Assembly (NCBI RefSeq): GCF_018596315.1
Contig: NZ_JAHEAG010000005.1
Span: 248,001-312,000, forward strand
Length of the DNA stretch: 64,000 bases
Source of the DNA: Bradyrhizobium sp. SRL28
Lineage (GTDB): Bacteria > Pseudomonadota > Alphaproteobacteria > Rhizobiales > Xanthobacteraceae
Direction: 5' to 3'
Made by a program: the position numbers and the translations under genes. Positions 34,283-44,394 of this stretch are shown here, piece after piece (position 1 is the first letter of the stretch; the number at the start of each line of letters is the position of its first letter). The notes under the pieces were generated by a model. The model searched no databases and had not been told where the DNA came from. It was given only the letters and a program-made list of their open reading frames with translations.

Positions 34283-35245
34283 ATGACGACGAAGCGATTG
34301 CTGCGGATCGAAACGGCCGACGGCGAGATGGCGCTCGGCCTGTGGGAGGTGGCGCCGGCAGGTGAGGCGCTCCATCCGCCGGTACTGCTGATGCACGGCG
34401 CTTCTTTTGGATCGGCGCTGTTCGATCTTCCGCTTGCCGGTTACTCGCTGATGCAGGAGCTCGCGAACGGCGGCCGGTTTGTCTATGCAATCGATGTTCG
34501 GGGGTATGGCGCGTCGGTCGGGCACGACGTGATGAACGCGCCGCCGGATGCGCATCCGCCGTTTTCGCGGGCGCGGCACGCCGTCGCGGACATTGGCGTG
34601 GCGGTGTCCGCCATTCTGCAGCGACGCTCGGTTCAATCGATCGACGTGATCGGCTTTTCGTGGGGCTCAATCATCGCGGGCTGGTACGCCAGCGGACATG
34701 CCGCCGAAGTTCGCAGGCTGGTGCTCTACGCGCCACTGTTTGCAGAGAAGAACGCCATGTGGCTGGACCGGATCGGTGATCCCGCGGACACGCGCAGGTT
34801 GGCCGGCCATTTTGGCGCCTATCGCCTGATCACCAGGGACGATGTCTTTGCGCGCTGGAACGGCGATGTGTCCGGCGACCCGCGCGATGTTCGCGAGGAT
34901 GGCGTGGTGGAAAAATTATTCGAGACGCTGGCAGCCAACGATCCGCGCTCCGGTTTGCATCATCCGCCGGCATTTCGTTGTCCGAACGGTGCATTTGCCG
35001 ACTTGATCGAGGTGTTCAACGGCCGGCCACTGTATGATCCGCGAGCGATCACCACGCCTGTCCTGCTGGTGCGGGGAGAACGCGACACCACCTCGACAAG
35101 GACCGACATGCAGCGGCTGCAATCAGCGATCGGCTCGGCTGAAAAATCGTGCCTAGAAATACCTGGCGGCTCGCACTTCCTCTGTATCGAGAAAAATCAC
35201 ATGAGCCTATACCGGGCGATAACGGCCCATCTGGCGGGGAATTGA
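34283..35245 (+). CDS. Alpha/beta hydrolase
   Basis: A 320-residue hydrolase. Motifs: the oxyanion loop LLMHGASFGSALF (about 35-47), the nucleophile elbow IGFSWGSIIAG with Ser, the acid in LVRGERDTTSTRTD and the base in PGGSHFLCIEKN. There is no signal peptide, so it is cytosolic. The substrate is unknown. A MarR-type regulator gene follows with no intergenic base, so the two are an operon and the regulator may sense the substrate or product. Confidence 0.9.
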   Translation: MTTKRLLRIETADGEMALGLWEVAPAGEALHPPVLLMHGASFGSALFDLPLAGYSLMQELANGGRFVYAIDVRGYGASVGHDVMNAPPDAHPPFSRARHAVADIGVAVSAILQRRSVQSIDVIGFSWGSIIAGWYASGHAAEVRRLVLYAPLFAEKNAMWLDRIGDPADTRRLAGHFGAYRLITRDDVFARWNGDVSGDPRDVREDGVVEKLFETLAANDPRSGLHHPPAFRCPNGAFADLIEVFNGRPLYDPRAITTPVLLVRGERDTTSTRTDMQRLQSAIGSAEKSCLEIPGGSHFLCIEKNHMSLYRAITAHLAGN

Positions 35246-35806
35246 GTGGCGGCAATGGCGGGCAGAGCGGCAGCGAAGCGCAGGATCGGCAAGACGGAAG
35301 AGCTGAACGTCGGCTGGCAGCCCGGAGAACGCGTGCTGCACGGATTGCTGCTCGAGGCGATCCTGAGGGACAATCCGATACCCGTGGCGTATCGCATGAA
35401 CTACATCGCCAATTTCTATGTCGGCCCGCTGGTGGCGATGATGGAGCGGTCGTTCAAGCTGACGCGCTCCGAATGGATCGTGCTGTTCTGCCTGACGCGG
35501 CAGCCACGCCTGAACGCCCAGCAGATCAGCATCGTGACCGGACGGCCGAAGACCAGCATCGCGAGCGCGGTCAAGCTGCTCCAGAAGAAGGGGCTGATCA
35601 CCCGGAAGACCGACATCGCCGACAGCCGTCGGCAGGTTTTGCACCTGAGCGAATCCGGACAACGCACATACGCCGCGATCATCAAGAGCTTTGTCGAGCG
35701 CGAAAAGGAAATGCTGGAAACGCTCGACCCGGCGGAGCGGCGCGAACTCGTCCGGCTGTTCGGCAAGATCATCGCCGCCGCCGACGCGTGGGCAAAGCCT
35801 TATTGA
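35246..35806 (+). CDS. MarR family transcriptional regulator
   Basis: A 186-residue regulator with GTG start directly after the hydrolase stop (ATG 35255 is an alternative). The winged helix is RLNAQQISIVTGRPKTSIASAVKLLQKKGLITRKTDIADSRRQVLHLSESG. The D-x-R wing motif (DIADSRRQ) is typical of MarR. Flanking helices form the dimer interface. It probably controls the hydrolase operon. Confidence 0.9.
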   Translation: MAAMAGRAAAKRRIGKTEELNVGWQPGERVLHGLLLEAILRDNPIPVAYRMNYIANFYVGPLVAMMERSFKLTRSEWIVLFCLTRQPRLNAQQISIVTGRPKTSIASAVKLLQKKGLITRKTDIADSRRQVLHLSESGQRTYAAIIKSFVEREKEMLETLDPAERRELVRLFGKIIAAADAWAKPY

Positions 35807-35837
35807 AGGGTGCGTTTTCGAGGGCGAGGATGAGGAC

Positions 35838-35876
35838 ACCCAAACTAAAAACCCGGGCATCGCTGCTGGGGCTCTT
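35838..35876. repeat. Degenerate copy of the groEL terminator region
   Basis: ACACCCAAACTAAAAACCCGGGCATCGCTGCTGGGG matches ACACCCAAACAAAAACCCCGGCATCGCTGCCGGGG at 36332 with a few changes. The two copies flank the GIY-YIG cassette in direct orientation. Confidence 0.6.
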
Positions 35877-35899
35877 TGGCTTTGTTGGTGGCAAGCCCA

Positions 35900-35944
35900 T
35901 CTCGTCATTCCGGGGCGATGCGAAGCATCGAGCCCGGAATCCAT
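35900..35944. repeat. Left inverted-repeat arm of the GIY-YIG cassette (family D)
   Basis: TCTCGTCATTCCGGGGCGAT-GCGAAGC-ATCGAGCCCGGAATCCAT, itself a hairpin. The right arm at 36258 is the same sequence in opposite orientation. Confidence 0.85.
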
Positions 35945-35997
35945 TTACCCAAAATCTCAGGTCGATATTTGCGGATATAGATCAATCCACTGCGGAT

Positions 35998-36243
35998 TCA
36001 CTCTTCAATGAGCCTGATCTTCCAGTTACGCCGCCACTTCTTTAATTCCTTTTCACGCGCAATTGCCGACGTGGGATCGTCGTAAATTTCGAACCAGACC
36101 AGTTTGTCGACGGCGTATCGCTTCGTGAAGCCAGCGACCACTTTGCTCTTGTGCTCGTACACGCGGCGAACGATGTCGTTCGTCACGCCGAGATAGAGCG
36201 TTCCGTATTTGTCGCTCGCGAGGAGGTAGACGTAGTAGGCCAT
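35998..36243 (-). CDS. Small GIY-YIG nuclease domain protein
   Basis: An 81-residue single-domain GIY-YIG protein (UPF0213/YhbQ type). It has YYVYLLASDKYGTLYLGVTND with the two Tyr-centred strands, RRVYEHKS with the catalytic Arg and His, FTKRYAVDKLVWFE, and AIAREKELKKWRR with the metal-binding Glu. The core is intact. The start is MAYYVY at 36243; an upstream in-frame codon at 36258 lies inside the repeat arm. The gene fills the space between two inverted-repeat arms, like a transposase between terminal repeats. Its function is unknown. Confidence 0.88.
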   Translation of the reverse strand: MAYYVYLLASDKYGTLYLGVTNDIVRRVYEHKSKVVAGFTKRYAVDKLVWFEIYDDPTSAIAREKELKKWRRNWKIRLIEE

Positions 36244-36257
36244 GAGCAAGCGGAGCA

Positions 36258-36304
36258 ATGGATTCCGGGCTCGGCGCTGCGCGCCGCCCCGGAATGACGA
36301 GAGA
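36258..36304. repeat. Right inverted-repeat arm of the GIY-YIG cassette (family D)
   Basis: ATGGATTCCGGGCTCGGCGCTG-CGCGCCGCCCCGGAATGACGAGAG, reverse orientation to the arm at 35900. The ends agree over about 16 bases beyond the hairpin core. Confidence 0.85.
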
Positions 36305-36342
36305 TGTTATTGCGGCTTCGCGCGGAGAATCAACACCCAAAC

Positions 36343-36371
36343 AAAAACCCCGGCATCGCTGCCGGGGTTTT
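36343..36371 (-). terminator. groESL operon terminator
   Basis: AAAACCCCGGCA-TCGC-TGCCGGGGTTTT, followed on the minus strand by a T run, about 35 bases after the groEL stop codon. It is symmetric and could also act on plus-strand transcripts. Confidence 0.9.
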
Positions 36372-36404
36372 GCATTCCTTGACAATCGCCTGAGAGGCTG
36401 GACC

Positions 36405-38114
<1,710 letters not shown>

Positions 38115-38141
38115 TCAGGGTGAGCGTTGCAGGCGAAGCGC

Positions 38142-38456
38142 TTAGGCAGCCTTCTTCTTGGTGGCGGGGACGTCGAGCACGCCCATGATGTCGCTCTCCT
38201 TCATGATCAGGAGATCTTCACCGTCGATCTTGACCTCGGTGCCCGACCATTTGCCGAACAGCACGCGGTCGCCGACCTTGAGGTCGATCGGGATCAGCTT
38301 GCCGGCTTCGTCGCGGCCGCCCGGGCCCACGGCGGTGATTTCGCCCTGCGAGGGCTTTTCCTTGGCACTGTCCGGAATGATGATGCCGCCAGCGGTCTTC
38401 TCTTCGGCGTCGATGCGCTTGACCACGACGCGGTCGTGAAGCGGACGGAATTTCAT
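38142..38456 (-). CDS. groES: Co-chaperonin GroES
   Basis: A 104-residue 10-kDa co-chaperonin that caps GroEL. It opens [35 protein letters not shown], which includes the mobile loop that binds Gro[22 protein letters not shown] closes the domain, then VPATKKKAA. First gene of the groESL operon. Confidence 0.98.
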   Translation of the reverse strand: MKFRPLHDRVVVKRIDAEEKTAGGIIIPDSAKEKPSQGEITAVGPGGRDEAGKLIPIDLKVGDRVLFGKWSGTEVKIDGEDLLIMKESDIMGVLDVPATKKKAA

Positions 38457-38835
38457 GCAGTCCTCCTAAGTTTCTGAAGATGTTATCAGATTTGGAAATT
38501 TGGCAGTCCGAGCAGGCGAGTGCCAACGCGGCTGCGGCTGATTTAGGCCAGTCTTGTTCGGGGGACAAGGGCTTCTAGCAGAAAAATTGGCACTCAAATA
38601 TGACGCCTGCCAATTTCGTTAATCATGATTAATTCGCCGGACGGGGGCGCGGCCCCCGTATTAGCACGTGCGGTAAGCTGCTTTAACGCGTGAATTTTCA
38701 ACAATTCATTAAACATTTAGGCTTGTGATGGGTGGGTATCGTGCGTCACATTTCTCAGATGTGAGCGCATCTCCGCCGGGGTGGCTCGGTGTGTGGCCAC
38801 CACGTGAAATGCGCTTCCAGCAATGGAGGTTTGGC
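38457..38835. other. Divergent promoter region of groESL and the Usg-like gene
   Basis: 379 bases. It holds the CIRCE-like dyad at 38587-38613. It becomes AT-rich from 38610 to 38720, and the Usg-like gene's ribosome-binding site GGAGG is at 38825. No other gene is evident. Confidence 0.6.
38587..38613 (-). promoter_or_regulatory. CIRCE-like operator (HrcA site) for groESL
   Basis: TTGGCACTC-N9-GCCTGCCAA. It matches the CIRCE consensus TTAGCACTC-N9-GAGTGCTAA at 14 of 18 positions with the exact nine-base spacing. It lies about 130 bases before the groES start codon. HrcA would repress at this site until heat shock. Confidence 0.7.
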
Positions 38836-39123
38836 ATGGTCTCGCGGGTTGGAGTTGCTTCCGACGATTTCCGGAAGCAGGTGCTGGGTTACGGGCTGAC
38901 GACGGCGCAAATCCTGTATCGGATGCCGGATCATCCCTCATTGCTGCAGACCTATGTCTGGCAGAACTACGATCTGTTTCCGAAATTCCCGGCGCTGAAG
39001 GATTTCCTCGCGTTCTGGCAGGAAAAGCTCGATGGCCCGCTGTTTTCCGTGACGGTCGCGCATTCCAGGCTGATCAAGCCCGCCGAACTGCGCGCGGTGG
39101 ATGGTGTGTTCAGGCTGCATTGA
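38836..39123 (+). CDS. Usg-like family protein
   Basis: A 95-residue protein matching the rhizobial Usg family. It contains SDDFRKQVLGYGLTTAQILYRMPDHPSLLQ, TYVWQNYDLFPKFPALKDFLAFWQEKLDGP and SVTVAHSRLIKPAELRAVDG. GGAGG seven bases before the ATG at 38836 selects that start over in-frame codons from 38725. The function is not established despite its conservation. Confidence 0.85.
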   Translation: MVSRVGVASDDFRKQVLGYGLTTAQILYRMPDHPSLLQTYVWQNYDLFPKFPALKDFLAFWQEKLDGPLFSVTVAHSRLIKPAELRAVDGVFRLH

Positions 39124-39141
39124 GCGGGATGCCGTAGTGCC

Positions 39142-39227
39142 GTAGGGTGGGCAAAGGCGCTTGCGCCGTGCCCACCACCTGACACTCCGCTCGCGATGGT
39201 GGGCAAGCTGCGCTTTGCCCACCCTAC
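39142..39227. repeat. Palindromic intergenic repeat, family C copy 2
   Basis: Arms GTAGGGTGGGCAAAGGCGC and GCGCTTTGCCCACCCTAC around GTGCCCACCA../..ATGGTGGGCA. Lies just after the Usg-like gene. Confidence 0.9.
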
Positions 39228-39279
39228 AAATTTCGATTTGTGTTAGCCTCCTCCCATCACAAAAAAACGGGAGGCACAA

Positions 39280-39828
39280 ATGGCCAAGCAGAAGGCGGTA
39301 TCACGTCCCGCGGCGCAGACCGCCGTGAAGAAGAAATGGTCGGGCCATAAGACGGCAGCCAAGTCTTCGGCCCGCAAGACAGTCAAATCCAAGACGAGGG
39401 GCGCACCGGCGGCCAAGCCCAAGCCGGCCAAGAAGGTGCGGCCGAAGCAAACCATCGCCGTCAGCCATCACCGCGAAGAAGATTTCAAGACCGACGGCCT
39501 GCGCGCTTACGCAAAGTACCGCGACCTCGGCATCGCGGACGCGACGCACGGTTTGGCGCAGGCGCATGTGATCCGCCTGCAGGGGCCCTGCAATCCGGCG
39601 GAAGTTTCAAAACTGCATTACCACGATCTCGAATTCCAGATGGTCTACGTGCTCAAGGGCTGGGTGAAGACCTACATGGAAGGGCAGGGCGAGACGCTGA
39701 TGAAGGAAGGAAGCGCCTGGACGCAGCCGCCGCGCATCAAGCACCTGATCATGGATTATTCCGATGACGTGGAATTGCTGGAAGTGATTTTGCCGGCGGA
39801 GTTCAAGACGGTGGAATTGGCGAGCTGA
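39280..39828 (+). CDS. Cupin-domain protein with histone-H1-like basic N-terminus
   Basis: A 182-residue protein. The first ~60 residues are Lys/Ala/Pro-rich (KKKWSGHKTAAKSSARKTVK, PAAKPKPAKKVRPKQ), resembling alphaproteobacterial H1-like DNA-binding tails. A single cupin barrel follows (about 90-175), with LHYHDLEFQMVYVLKGWVKTYMEG, where the H-x-H and E give metal ligands, and PRIKHLIMDYSDDVELLEVILP. The cupin may bind a metal and a small ligand. The combination suggests a nucleoid- or nucleic-acid-associated cupin, which is inference. Confidence 0.85.
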   Translation: MAKQKAVSRPAAQTAVKKKWSGHKTAAKSSARKTVKSKTRGAPAAKPKPAKKVRPKQTIAVSHHREEDFKTDGLRAYAKYRDLGIADATHGLAQAHVIRLQGPCNPAEVSKLHYHDLEFQMVYVLKGWVKTYMEGQGETLMKEGSAWTQPPRIKHLIMDYSDDVELLEVILPAEFKTVELAS

Positions 39829-39832
39829 TCTT

Positions 39833-39920
39833 GTAGCCCGGATGGAGCGCAGCGAAATCCGGGAACGCTGCGCGTGATTGAACACGTGTCCCGGATTGCG
39901 CTGCGCTCCATCCGGGCTAC
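39833..39920. repeat. Palindromic intergenic repeat, family B copy 2
   Basis: GTAGCCCGGATGGAGCGCAG..CTGCGCTCCATCCGGGCTAC, near-identical to the copy at 2628. It lies between convergent genes. Confidence 0.9.
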
Positions 39921-39932
39921 AGGCTGACGACC

Positions 39933-41183
39933 TTACGTCATCACCCCGACGATCGCCCCCATCAAACACGTCGTCAGCGTGCCTGAGACGATCGACTTCA
40001 ATCCCAGCGCATTGATTTCCTCGCGACGCTCCGGGGCCATGGTGCCGAGACCGCCGATCATGATGCCGAGGCTCGCGAAATTGGCGAAGCCGCACATCGC
40101 ATAGAGCATGATCAGCCGCGAGCGCGGATCGAGCGCATCCGTGCCGAGCTTTGACAGTTCGACATAGGCGATCAATTCGTTGAGGATGGTCTTGATGCCC
40201 ATCAGGCTTCCCGCCGTGACCGCTTGCGGCCATGGCAGGCCCATCAGCCAGCATACCGGCGCCATCAGGTAGCCCAGCAGCCGCTGCAGCGAAATTCTGG
40301 CGCCGCCGATTTCGGGCAACAGTCCGAGGATCGCGTTGGCGAGATAGACCAGCGCCACCAGCACCAGCAGCATGGCTACGATGTTGAGCAGTAGCTCGAG
40401 CCCGGCTGTGGTGCCCTTGACGATCGCGTCCATGGAGCTCGAGGTTTGCATGTCGGGATCTTCCAATGATCCGCCGGTGCGCTTATCCGAAGTCTCCGGC
40501 ACCATGATCAGGCTGATCAGAATGGCCGCCGGCGCGCCCAGCACGGATGCAATGACAAAATGCGCCGCCGCGTCCGGGATCAGCGGCGCGAGGAAGGTGG
40601 CGTAGAGCACCAGCACGGTGCCGGCGATGCCGGCCATGCCGCCGGTCATGACCAGAAACAATTCGCTGCGGGTGAGCTGGGCCAGATAGGGGCGGATGAA
40701 CAGCGGCGCCTCGACCATGCCGAGAAAGATATTCGCCGCGGTGGACAAGCCCACCGCGCCGCCGACGCCGAGCGTGCGCTCCAGCAGCCATGCCATGCCG
40801 CGCACGACCGGCGGCAGCACGCGCCAGTAGAACAAGAGCGTCGTCAGAACGCTCATGACCAGCACGATCGGCAGCGCCTGAAACGCCAGAATGAAATCCG
40901 CGCCCGGCGCCTTGAGGTCAAACGGCAGTGCGCCGCCGCCGAGATAGCCGAACACGAAGGAAGTGCCGGCGCGCGTCGCCGCCGAGATCGTGTTGACGGC
41001 GTCGTTGATGGCGCCGAACGCCTTTGCCACCGGCGGCAGTTTGAGCAGCACCAGCGCGGTGACCACGGTGGCGGCAAGGCAAACCGCCATTTGCCGCAAC
41101 GATACCGCGCGGCGGTTTTCGCTGAGTGACCATGCGATCGCCAGCAACGCCAGCACACCGAACGCCGATTGCAGTTGCAGCAT
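39933..41183 (-). CDS. Concentrative nucleoside transporter (CNT/NupC family)
   Basis: A 416-residue membrane protein with about 9-10 hydrophobic segments. Family motifs include SFVFGYLGGG, LPIVLVMSVLTTLLFYW, GAVGLSTAANIFLGMVEAPLFIRPYL, ELFLVMTGGMAGIAGTVLVLYA and LIMLYAMCGFANFASLGIMIGGLG. It should import nucleosides with an ion gradient. The start at 41183 follows GGGGG and begins directly with a membrane helix. It diverges from the MFS gene at 41293. Confidence 0.94.
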   Translation of the reverse strand: MLQLQSAFGVLALLAIAWSLSENRRAVSLRQMAVCLAATVVTALVLLKLPPVAKAFGAINDAVNTISAATRAGTSFVFGYLGGGALPFDLKAPGADFILAFQALPIVLVMSVLTTLLFYWRVLPPVVRGMAWLLERTLGVGGAVGLSTAANIFLGMVEAPLFIRPYLAQLTRSELFLVMTGGMAGIAGTVLVLYATFLAPLIPDAAAHFVIASVLGAPAAILISLIMVPETSDKRTGGSLEDPDMQTSSSMDAIVKGTTAGLELLLNIVAMLLVLVALVYLANAILGLLPEIGGARISLQRLLGYLMAPVCWLMGLPWPQAVTAGSLMGIKTILNELIAYVELSKLGTDALDPRSRLIMLYAMCGFANFASLGIMIGGLGTMAPERREEINALGLKSIVSGTLTTCLMGAIVGVMT

Positions 41184-41292
41184 GAATCCCCCGCCAACCC
41201 GGGAGCGATTATGCCAGCGCCGGGCGGCCGCGCAATGCCGTGTTGCGGGCCTGCCCGTTGACATCTGCATCCCGCTCGGCCACCCGTCTCTC

Positions 41293-42516
41293 ATGTCCTC
41301 GACGATGCCTGTCGGCGCCCGCGATCTGCTCAGGCACGGGCCGTTCCTGTTTTTCCTGCTGTCGCGAAGTCTTTCGCGCTTTGCCAGCCAGATCGCGGCG
41401 GTTGCGATCGGCTGGCAGATCTACGACATTACCGGCAGCGCCTTTCAGCTCGGCATGGTCGGGTTGGTGCAATTCCTGCCCACGGCGTTGCTGGTTTTCG
41501 TGGCCGGCCACGCCGCCGACCGGTTCGAGCGCAAGCGCGTAGTGCAGCTTTGCCAGATCGCGGAAGCGGCGACGGCGCTGTTTTTGGCCGTCAGCACCTT
41601 TGCCGGTTGGCTCACCGTGACACAGATATTCATCGCCACCTTCATGATCGGCATCGCCGGCGCCTTCGAGAGCCCCGCCACGGCCGCGCTGCTGCCGTTG
41701 ATCGCGCCCAAAGGCTCGGTGCAGCGCGCGACGGCGATCTCCTCCGGCGCAGCCCAGGTCGCGACCATCACCGGGCCCGCGCTTGGCGGGCTGGCCTATG
41801 TGTTCGCGCCGAGCCTGCCTTACTTCGTCATCGTCGTGTTCTGGCTGGTCGGCGCGGTTCTTACCGGCTTCATCCATACGACCAGGCCGGAGCTTGCGAA
41901 GCCGAATGCGACGGCAGACGATGTCTTTGCCGGCGTCCGCTTCATCCGCAACAATCCGGCGATCCTCGGCACCATCTCGCTCGATCTGTTCGCCGTGCTG
42001 TTTGGCGGCGTCACAGCGCTGCTGCCGATCTATGCGCGCGATATCCTGCAGACCGGCCCGCTCGGTCTCGGCATCCTGCGCGCCGCGCCCGCGGTCGGCG
42101 CGCTGATGATGACCATGGTGCTGGCCCGCCACAGCATCAATCGCCATGTCGGATTGCGCATGTTTCAGGCAGTGATCGTGTTCGGCGCGGCAACGGTCGT
42201 GTTTGCGCTGTCGCAGTGGATGTGGCTGTCGGTCGTGGCGCTGGCGGTCCTCGGCGCCGCCGACACGATCAGCGTGGTGATACGTTTTTCGCTGGTACAG
42301 CTCTCGACGCCCGACGAGATGCGCGGCCGGGTCGGCGCGGTCAATTTCCTGTTCATCAATGCCAGTAACCAGCTCGGCCAGTTCGAAAGCGGCGTCACCG
42401 CGGCGCTGTTCGGCGCGATGCCGGCCGCCGTGCTCGGCGGCGTCGGGACGATCGCGATAGCGCTGCTATGGATGAAGCTGTTCCCGGCGCTGCGGAAGGT
42501 GGAGCGGCTGGAGTAG
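41293..42516 (+). CDS. MFS transporter (EntS-like MFS_3)
   Basis: A 407-residue major facilitator protein with 12 predicted helices. Motif A appears as VAGHAADRFERKRVVQLCQ (about 65-83). Other EntS-type segments are RSLSRFASQIAAVAIGWQIYDITGS, SPATAALLPLIAPKGSVQRATAISSGAAQVATITGPALGG and STPDEMRGRVGAVNFLFINASNQLG. It is probably a proton-driven exporter of a small molecule. The start at 41293 is chosen by alignment to the family N-terminus; the frame is open much further upstream over the neighbouring gene. Confidence 0.9.
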   Translation: MSSTMPVGARDLLRHGPFLFFLLSRSLSRFASQIAAVAIGWQIYDITGSAFQLGMVGLVQFLPTALLVFVAGHAADRFERKRVVQLCQIAEAATALFLAVSTFAGWLTVTQIFIATFMIGIAGAFESPATAALLPLIAPKGSVQRATAISSGAAQVATITGPALGGLAYVFAPSLPYFVIVVFWLVGAVLTGFIHTTRPELAKPNATADDVFAGVRFIRNNPAILGTISLDLFAVLFGGVTALLPIYARDILQTGPLGLGILRAAPAVGALMMTMVLARHSINRHVGLRMFQAVIVFGAATVVFALSQWMWLSVVALAVLGAADTISVVIRFSLVQLSTPDEMRGRVGAVNFLFINASNQLGQFESGVTAALFGAMPAAVLGGVGTIAIALLWMKLFPALRKVERLE

Positions 42517-42539
42517 GGGGAGCTACGATGTCTCAGCAT

Positions 42540-42657
42540 GTCGTCCCTGCGAACGCAGGGACCCATACCGCGTGATATCTCGTGTGAACACGAATGCTAG
42601 ACGTCTCGTACCTAATCAGCGCCGCGGAGTATGGGTCCCCGCGTTCGCGGGGACGAC
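42540..42657. repeat. Palindromic intergenic repeat, family F
   Basis: GTCGTCCCTGCGAACGCAGGGACCCATA at one end and TATGGGTCCCCGCGTTCGCGGGGACGAC at the other, each itself a hairpin. Lies between the convergent MFS and SDR genes. Confidence 0.85.
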
Positions 42658-42670
42658 AGCGGTGGTTTGA

Positions 42671-43435
42671 TTAGCCCCGTCCGACAAACGGCATCTTGCT
42701 CGCCATAACCGTCATGAACAGCACGTTGGCATCTAACGGCAGGCCGGCCATGTAGGCCACCGCGTCGCCGACCGCCTTCGCGTCCATGCGCGGTTCGTGT
42801 TTCATCGTGCCATCGGGCTGCATCACACCGGGGCCGGCGACCATGCGGTCCGTCATCGGGGTGGCGGCATTGCCGATGTCGACCTGGCCGACCGCGATGT
42901 CGTACATGCGGCCGTCGAGATTGGAAGCCTTGGTGAGACCCGTGATCGCGTGCTTGGTCGAGGTGTAGGCCGCCGAGAACGGCCGCGGCGCGTGCGCCGA
43001 GATTGAGCCGTTGTTGATGATGCGGCCGCCGCGCGGGTTCTGGTCCTTCATGATGCGGAACGCGTGCTGTGTGCACAGGAACGGGCCGGTGAGGTTGGTG
43101 TTCACCACCGCCTGCCACTGCTCGAGGGTGAGGTCTTCGAAATTGACGGGCGGCGCGCCCATACCGGCATTGTTGAAGAGAACGTCGAGCCGGCCATAGG
43201 TATCCTTCACCTTGGCGAACAGCGCCGCGATCGAGCCGGGATCGGTCATGTCAGCGGAAACGCACAGGCTCTTGCCGACATTGTCGCCGAGCTTCTTGGT
43301 TTCTTCCAGCATCTCCATGCGGCGTCCGGCGAGCACGACGGTGAAGCCTGCATTCATCAGCGCCAGCGATGCGGCGCGTCCGACGCCGGTGCCGGCACCG
43401 GTGACGATTGCGATCTTGTTTGTTGCGTCGGCCAT
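42671..43435 (-). CDS. Short-chain dehydrogenase/reductase
   Basis: A 254-residue SDR. It has NAD(P)-binding TGAGTGVG (about 13-20), [10 protein letters not shown], the catalytic serine region NNGSISAH and YTSTK (Y-x3-K). These are the full classical SDR set. The substrate is unknown. It is 13 bases after the Anbu gene on the same strand and probably cotranscribed with it. The start at 43435 ([11 protein letters not shown]) is used; upstream in-frame codons overlap the Anbu gene. Confidence 0.93.
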   Translation of the reverse strand: MADATNKIAIVTGAGTGVGRAASLALMNAGFTVVLAGRRMEMLEETKKLGDNVGKSLCVSADMTDPGSIAALFAKVKDTYGRLDVLFNNAGMGAPPVNFEDLTLEQWQAVVNTNLTGPFLCTQHAFRIMKDQNPRGGRIINNGSISAHAPRPFSAAYTSTKHAITGLTKASNLDGRMYDIAVGQVDIGNAATPMTDRMVAGPGVMQPDGTMKHEPRMDAKAVGDAVAYMAGLPLDANVLFMTVMASKMPFVGRG

Positions 43436-43448
43436 TGTTTCCTCGCCT

Positions 43449-44207
43449 TCAGTTTTTTGCTTCTGTTTCGGATTTGTAGGGTGGTCTCGGAATATTCTGG
43501 TGCGCCGCCCGCAACGCCGCCGACCAGCGGGAACGCAGGTCGTGGAAATAGGGCTCGCCCGCCTCGATGCGGTGGTTGAGATCGGCCTCGCAGGCATCCG
43601 TGCGCACCACCAGCACGTCGATCGGAAGCCCGACGCCGAGGTTGGAGCGCATGGTCGAATCCATCGAGATCAACCCGGTCTTCAGCGCCTCATACAGTTC
43701 GACGTCATAGTGCATCGCGCGGTCGAGCACCGGCTTGCCGTATTTGTGCTCGCCGATCTGCAAATAGGGCGTATCGGTGGTGCATTCGATGAAATTGCCG
43801 GCGGTGTAGACCATGAACAGCCGCATCCGCGAGCCCTTGATCTGTCCGCCGAACAGGAAGGAGACGTCGAAGGAGACATCTTCGGATCGCAGCGCCGGGC
43901 CTTCGGTGGCATGGACCATGCGGATCGCCCGCCCGATGCGCTGCGCCGCCTGAAACATGGTCGGCGCGTTCATCAGCGTCTCGACCTCGCCGGTGGTGGG
44001 GTCTTCGATGCCCTCGGTCAATGTCGACAGCACCGACTGGCTGATCGCCAGATTGCCGGCGCTGGCAATCGCCATGATGCGCTCGCCGGGCTTGGAGAAA
44101 ATATGGAGCTTGCGGAAGGTCGAGACGTTGTCGAGCCCGGCATTGGTGCGGGTATCCGCAATCATGACGAGCCCGTCCCGCACCAGAATTCCGCAACAAT
44201 AGGTCAT
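43449..44207 (-). CDS. Anbu/proteasome-type peptidase (bacterial proteasome homologue)
   Basis: A 252-residue Ntn-hydrolase of the Anbu (ancestral beta subunit) family. The start at 44207 is dictated by the fold: after Met removal the N-terminus is Thr2 in [23 protein letters not shown], the required nucleophile. Later segments are [44 protein letters not shown], and [36 protein letters not shown]. Known Anbu proteins form open or ring oligomers, but their substrate is unknown. Anbu genes normally sit with transglutaminase, alpha-E and circularly permuted ATP-grasp genes. All three are here on the same strand, but separated from it by about 2.8 kb. Confidence 0.92.
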   Translation of the reverse strand: MTYCCGILVRDGLVMIADTRTNAGLDNVSTFRKLHIFSKPGERIMAIASAGNLAISQSVLSTLTEGIEDPTTGEVETLMNAPTMFQAAQRIGRAIRMVHATEGPALRSEDVSFDVSFLFGGQIKGSRMRLFMVYTAGNFIECTTDTPYLQIGEHKYGKPVLDRAMHYDVELYEALKTGLISMDSTMRSNLGVGLPIDVLVVRTDACEADLNHRIEAGEPYFHDLRSRWSAALRAAHQNIPRPPYKSETEAKN

Positions 44208-44394
44208 TCCAAGTCCCCGAACGCGCCTGAATTTTTCGGCGGCCAAACTAGTAGCCAATTTCAAGGGGGCATCCAACCCCAATTCCCGCGGCACGGCATG
44301 CAACCGGAGGCCAAAACCTGCCTGCCGGGCGGCGTGGCGGCTCATACCCGGTGACCATCCGCCTCCTGGACCAATCCCGGAGCCCAAACCGGGA

